Of a stretch of DNA of 63,931 bases, positions 61,102-63,931 are shown one piece after another. A program made the translations under genes and the position numbers. Within the stretch, counting starts at the first letter, position 1. Every line of letters begins with the position of its first letter. Source of the stretch: Cryobacterium sp. Y50 (lineage in GTDB: Bacteria; Actinomycetota; Actinomycetes; Actinomycetales; Microbacteriaceae); NCBI RefSeq assembly GCF_002929805.1, contig NZ_PJJM01000081.1:1-63931 (forward strand), given 5' to 3'. The notes below the pieces were generated by a model that saw only the letters and a program-made list of their open reading frames with translations, did not search any database and was not told the origin of the DNA.

Positions 61102-61569
61102 TCAACGACCAGCGAAATCGGCGAACAAGACGCGCGGAGACGCGGTGAACCCGGTGCGTTCGTAGAGATGGATTGCCTCGGAGCTAGAGTGCACCGTTAC
61201 GTGTTCAAGGCCCAGCTGTCGAGCTTTGTCCAAAACTGCCGCCATCATCGTGGCACCGATGTGAGCGTTTCGTTCCTCGGGGACGACGTACACGCACTGC
61301 ACATCTCCGGAAGCACGATCGGTGGCGCGCGGGCTGGGCACGCGGGGCAGCACGGCCAGCCAGGCCATGCCGACGACGACGCCGCTGCGCACCGTCACGA
61401 CCCGGTGATGGGTCTGCTCATGCGCGGCCGCGAAAGCCACTACGGACGCCACGAAGTCTTCCCGGCTCACAACCGGAACTCCGCCCCGCTCGACCACCCA
61501 CCGCCAGCGCAATCCCGCGATTGCCTCCGTCTCGAGTGCTTCGGCTTCACGCACCACGATCTCCGTCAT
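61102..61569 (-). CDS. GNAT N-acetyltransferase
   Basis: 155 residues: VREAEALETEAIAGLRWRWV at the start, CVYVVPEERNAHIGATMMAA (acetyl-CoA loop region) and VTVHSSSEAIHLYERTGFTA. Acceptor unknown. ATG 61569 follows CAGACT by 6 nt. Confidence 0.9.
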   Translation of the reverse strand: MTEIVVREAEALETEAIAGLRWRWVVERGGVPVVSREDFVASVVAFAAAHEQTHHRVVTVRSGVVVGMAWLAVLPRVPSPRATDRASGDVQCVYVVPEERNAHIGATMMAAVLDKARQLGLEHVTVHSSSEAIHLYERTGFTASPRVLFADFAGR

Positions 61570-61673
61570 CTCGCCAGTCTGCCCGATCGCACAGCGGATC
61601 GTTCACGATGTGGCTCGCAGTGATCGCTTCCGCACGGCAATTTTGACAGCGACGAAGGCATCCCTTTTTCTGC

Positions 61674-61697
61674 GTCCCGCAGAGGGTTCTCCAGCGG
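61674..61697 (+). repeat. Dispersed hairpin repeat, copy 19
   Basis: GTCCCGCAGAGGGTTCTCC then AGCGG, between two divergent acetyltransferase genes. Confidence 0.6.
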
Positions 61698-61744
61698 CCA
61701 CGGTCGGATCGCCCTCCGGTTGGGCTACCTTCTAAGCTCGAACT

Positions 61745-62245
61745 ATGTCGCTCCCTCGCTCAGACCTGTTGATTTTTCGAAACATGACCGACGATGACCT
61801 CGAAGACATGGCTGCCATGCTGGCTGACCCGGCCGTGATGAAGTTCTACCCACGACCGAAAAACCGTGAGGAGGCCCAGGCTTGGATCAACTGGAACAAG
61901 AGCAACTACGTCGAACACGGCCACGGTCTTTGGATCATCGAGACGACGGCCGGTGAGTTCGCCGGTGACTGCGGCCTGACGTGGCAGGTGGTCAACGGCC
62001 GACCCGAACTTGAAGTCGGCTACCACGTGCGGGCAGAGTTGCAGGGACGAGGGTACGCAACCGAGGCCGCAACGGCCTGCCGCGACTTCGCCCGAGATAT
62101 CTTGGGGGCAGGTCATCTGGTCGCGATCATCCACCCCGACAACAGAGCCTCCAGACGAGTAGCGGAAAAGATCGGGCTGGAATTCGAAGAGGACGACCAT
62201 GGCGGGACGATCGATGTCCGATCGGTGTACGGCTCACGTCTTTGA
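61745..62245 (+). CDS. GNAT N-acetyltransferase, RimJ/RimL type
   Basis: 166 residues: PRSDLLIFRNMTDDDLEDMA, WIIETTAGEFAGDCGLTWQV, VGYHVRAELQGRGYATEAAT and NRASRRVAEKIGLEFEEDD. Full-length, acceptor unknown. Confidence 0.92.
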   Translation: MSLPRSDLLIFRNMTDDDLEDMAAMLADPAVMKFYPRPKNREEAQAWINWNKSNYVEHGHGLWIIETTAGEFAGDCGLTWQVVNGRPELEVGYHVRAELQGRGYATEAATACRDFARDILGAGHLVAIIHPDNRASRRVAEKIGLEFEEDDHGGTIDVRSVYGSRL

Positions 62246-62273
62246 AGTCCGCTGACCATTCACATGAGGAGAG

Positions 62274-62852
62274 CTATAGCGAGGAACCTGCCACAGTGGC
62301 CGCGGGCACCTCGATGAGGCGTCCTGTCGCGATGTCGTAGATGTAGCCGTACACCGGGATCCCATTGGGGACCAGGGAATGTGCCTTGATGCGTGCGACG
62401 TCTTCGAGTACGCTCTCAGCCTGGTCGGCGATGGTCAGCCAGTCGATGTACTTCGCCTCGGCGCAGCCCGGACCCGCACCGACGTCGTAGAACCCGGCTT
62501 CGCCCAAAGCGGCTGTCTCCAGGCTGTTGGCCAATAGCCCGCGCATGACTTCGTCTGTGAAGAACTCCATTCCGCAGTTGGAGTGGTGGATGACGAACCA
62601 CTCCTTTGTTCCCAAGAGCTTGTAAGAGATAACGAGCGACCGGATAGCGTCGTCGGATGCGCGTCCTCCCGCGTTGCGGATGACGTGCGCGTCGCCTTCG
62701 CTCAAACCGGCGTATTTGGCCGGGTCCAGGCGCGCGTCCATGCAGGTGAGGATCGCGAAGCCTCGAGCTGGCGGCAGAGCGAGTTCAGACTTGTCGCCGA
62801 AACTCTTGGCATATGCGGCGTTGGCGGACAGGACTTCTTCGAGCACTGGCAT
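62274..62852 (-). CDS. Beta-carbonic anhydrase
   Basis: 192 residues from ATG 62852. Zinc ligands Cys37 with the Asp39-Arg41 dyad ([10 protein letters not shown]) and His90/Cys93 (HHSNCGM) identify a beta-class enzyme, which interconverts CO2 and bicarbonate. The C-terminal [16 protein letters not shown] is typical. Cytoplasmic. AAGGA precedes the start. Confidence 0.93.
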   Translation of the reverse strand: MPVLEEVLSANAAYAKSFGDKSELALPPARGFAILTCMDARLDPAKYAGLSEGDAHVIRNAGGRASDDAIRSLVISYKLLGTKEWFVIHHSNCGMEFFTDEVMRGLLANSLETAALGEAGFYDVGAGPGCAEAKYIDWLTIADQAESVLEDVARIKAHSLVPNGIPVYGYIYDIATGRLIEVPAATVAGSSL

Positions 62853-62990
62853 GGAGGATTCCTTGACGGGTTCGGGGTCAGCGGCTTGTCTCGCTGACAC
62901 TAAAACCGTAGCCATCGAACCCAAGCCAGAACCGTTTGTTTCGCAATATTCCGAAAGCACGATCGCTTCATCTTTGGAGCTTCGCGAGCA

Positions 62991-63013
62991 TGCCCGCTGA
63001 GGGTTTCCATCTG
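62991..63013 (+). repeat. Dispersed hairpin repeat, copy 20
   Basis: TGCCCGCTGAGGGTTTCC then ATCTG, between the carbonic anhydrase and recombinase genes. Confidence 0.5.
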
Positions 63014-63033
63014 ACAGTGACCAGGTAGGGCCA

Positions 63034-63648
63034 CTACTTTTTCGAGAGGAGCTTCGCACCGTCCGACCGCAGCTCCCCCACCGGTGAAATATGGCGGTAC
63101 AGCGTCTGCCGAGTGATCCCGAGCTCCTTACAAAGGTCGCTGACTTTCGTTTCCTTCTGCCCCATCGCGGCCATGGCAAGGCGCACCTTCGCTGGCGTCA
63201 TCTTGAAGGCCCGCCCGCCCGTCCTCCCCCGTGCTCGCGCTGCGGCGAGCCCGGCGACAGTGCGCTCAGAGATGAGCGCCCGCTCGAACTCAGCGAGAGC
63301 CGCGAAGATTCCGAAGACGAGCTTACCGGACGCGGTCGTGGTGTCGATCGCTACGCCCTCGCCGGTGAGCACCTTGAGGCCGATGACACGGTCGGTGAGG
63401 TCGTGCACCGTATTGACCAAGTGACGCAGGTCGCGGCCGAGCCGGTCAAGCTTCCACATCAGGAGCGTGTCATCCTGGCGCAGCGCCTTCAGGCAGGCCG
63501 CCAGGTGCGGGCGGTCGTTCTTTTTTCCGGATGCATAATCTCCGTAGAGATTGGCGGGCTCTACGCCTGCGGCTAGGAGCACGTCTCGTTGAAGATCAGT
63601 ACTTTGCGACCCGTCGGCCTTCGATACCCGCATGTATCCGACGAGCAT
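63034..63648 (-). CDS. Serine recombinase, resolvase/invertase type
   Basis: 204 residues from ATG 63648. Catalytic Ser9 in GYMRVSK, arginines in [14 protein letters not shown], helix [21 protein letters not shown] and a C-terminal helix-turn-helix [20 protein letters not shown]. This size and layout are those of Tn3-type resolvases and DNA invertases. No transposase is within view downstream. Confidence 0.93.
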   Translation of the reverse strand: MLVGYMRVSKADGSQSTDLQRDVLLAAGVEPANLYGDYASGKKNDRPHLAACLKALRQDDTLLMWKLDRLGRDLRHLVNTVHDLTDRVIGLKVLTGEGVAIDTTTASGKLVFGIFAALAEFERALISERTVAGLAAARARGRTGGRAFKMTPAKVRLAMAAMGQKETKVSDLCKELGITRQTLYRHISPVGELRSDGAKLLSKK

Positions 63649-63931
63649 GCTGACCCCTGTCATTTACACGTTCGATTACACGACAGAGTGATTGCGCTCT
63701 TGAGGAGGACAGAAACTGTCACACAACCAGTCATTTAGTCTCCGTATCGCAAGCGATGCAGAAACAGTCAAACGTGACGGATTCAGGAGCGTCCACGTAG
63801 GGTTGTGGAAAGTACTGAGCATCGAAGTTCCGATAGTGGGCTCAATGTCCCCCCCGTTACCTTGTTTGTAACCTCGGATGGTGTGAGTATCTGAGGGAGT
63901 TGGCCTGTCGGGTCCGGCATGATTGTTGCCC
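63649..63931. other. Upstream region of the recombinase, possible res site
   Basis: No gene. Short dyads such as GACAGAAACTGTC (63709-63721) lie where a resolvase would bind its res site and its own promoter. The window ends inside this region. Confidence 0.4.

Noticed and set aside
1..63931. tRNA or rRNA genes
   Set aside because: Some repeat copies contain GGTTCGG, reminiscent of a T-loop, but no cloverleaf could be drawn around them.

Overview
The window reads as chromosome of a high-GC Gram-positive bacterium (Actinomycetota, most likely a Microbacteriaceae-like genus). The grounds are GC-biased codon use, many GTG starts, GTGA/ATGA gene overlaps, many starts that look leaderless, and the families present (DUF4166, 2TM-domain, PadR/HAAS and S66 MccF-like proteins). 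The genus cannot be fixed from the sequence. I saw no tRNA, rRNA or CRISPR array.

Left part (1-29 kb) is a dense set of small cassettes, each pairing a local regulator with membrane proteins or an ABC exporter: an ECF sigma factor with a membrane partner (1.4-2.6 kb), PadR with a MacB-like exporter (2.7-6.1 kb), TetR with an alpha/beta hydrolase (6.6-8.4 kb), GntR with an ABC-2 system (10.3-12.3 kb), a winged-helix protein with a membrane protein (13.5-14.7 kb), an HTH protein with a two-TM protein (14.9-15.7 kb), PadR with HAAS (16.6-17.7 kb), ArsR with an SdpI-like protein (18.4-19.4 kb), Xre inside an ABC-2 operon (19.9-23.4 kb), a two-component system facing a FtsX-type ABC pair (23.6-27.4 kb) and a second ECF sigma/membrane pair (27.7-29.0 kb). 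Several have a palindrome lying directly on the promoter or start codon.

Middle part (about 29-46 kb) is a decayed, partly foreign region. It holds an ABC-2 operon (29.9-32.2 kb), a truncated amino-acid ABC ATPase, a DUF4913 pseudogene, ISL3, IS1380, IS1595 and Tn3-family fragments, a very GC-rich four-gene ABC exporter of unknown substrate (36.5-39.2 kb), a hydrophobic Gly-rich peptide gene (35.1-35.6 kb), a secreted protein overlapping a 55-residue membrane protein (43.2-44.5 kb), and remnants of a pirin, an NmrA-like protein and an ABC ATPase.

Right part (46-63.9 kb) returns to ordinary chromosome with accessory genes: acetyltransferases, an AbiV-family abortive-infection protein, a GntR/membrane cassette, a PadR/membrane/acyltransferase-3 operon, catalase-peroxidase KatG, a RidA-fold protein, a methyltransferase, a beta-carbonic anhydrase and a serine recombinase at the edge.

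Two threads run through the window. First, a short intergenic hairpin repeat (left arm like GTCCCGYAAG, loop like AGGTTCGG, right arm like CTTACGGG) recurs about twenty times outside the 29-46 kb region and seems absent inside it. Second, IS30-like terminal sequences sit at three places exactly in the loop of that repeat, one of them a 42-bp mini-element flanked by a GTT duplication.
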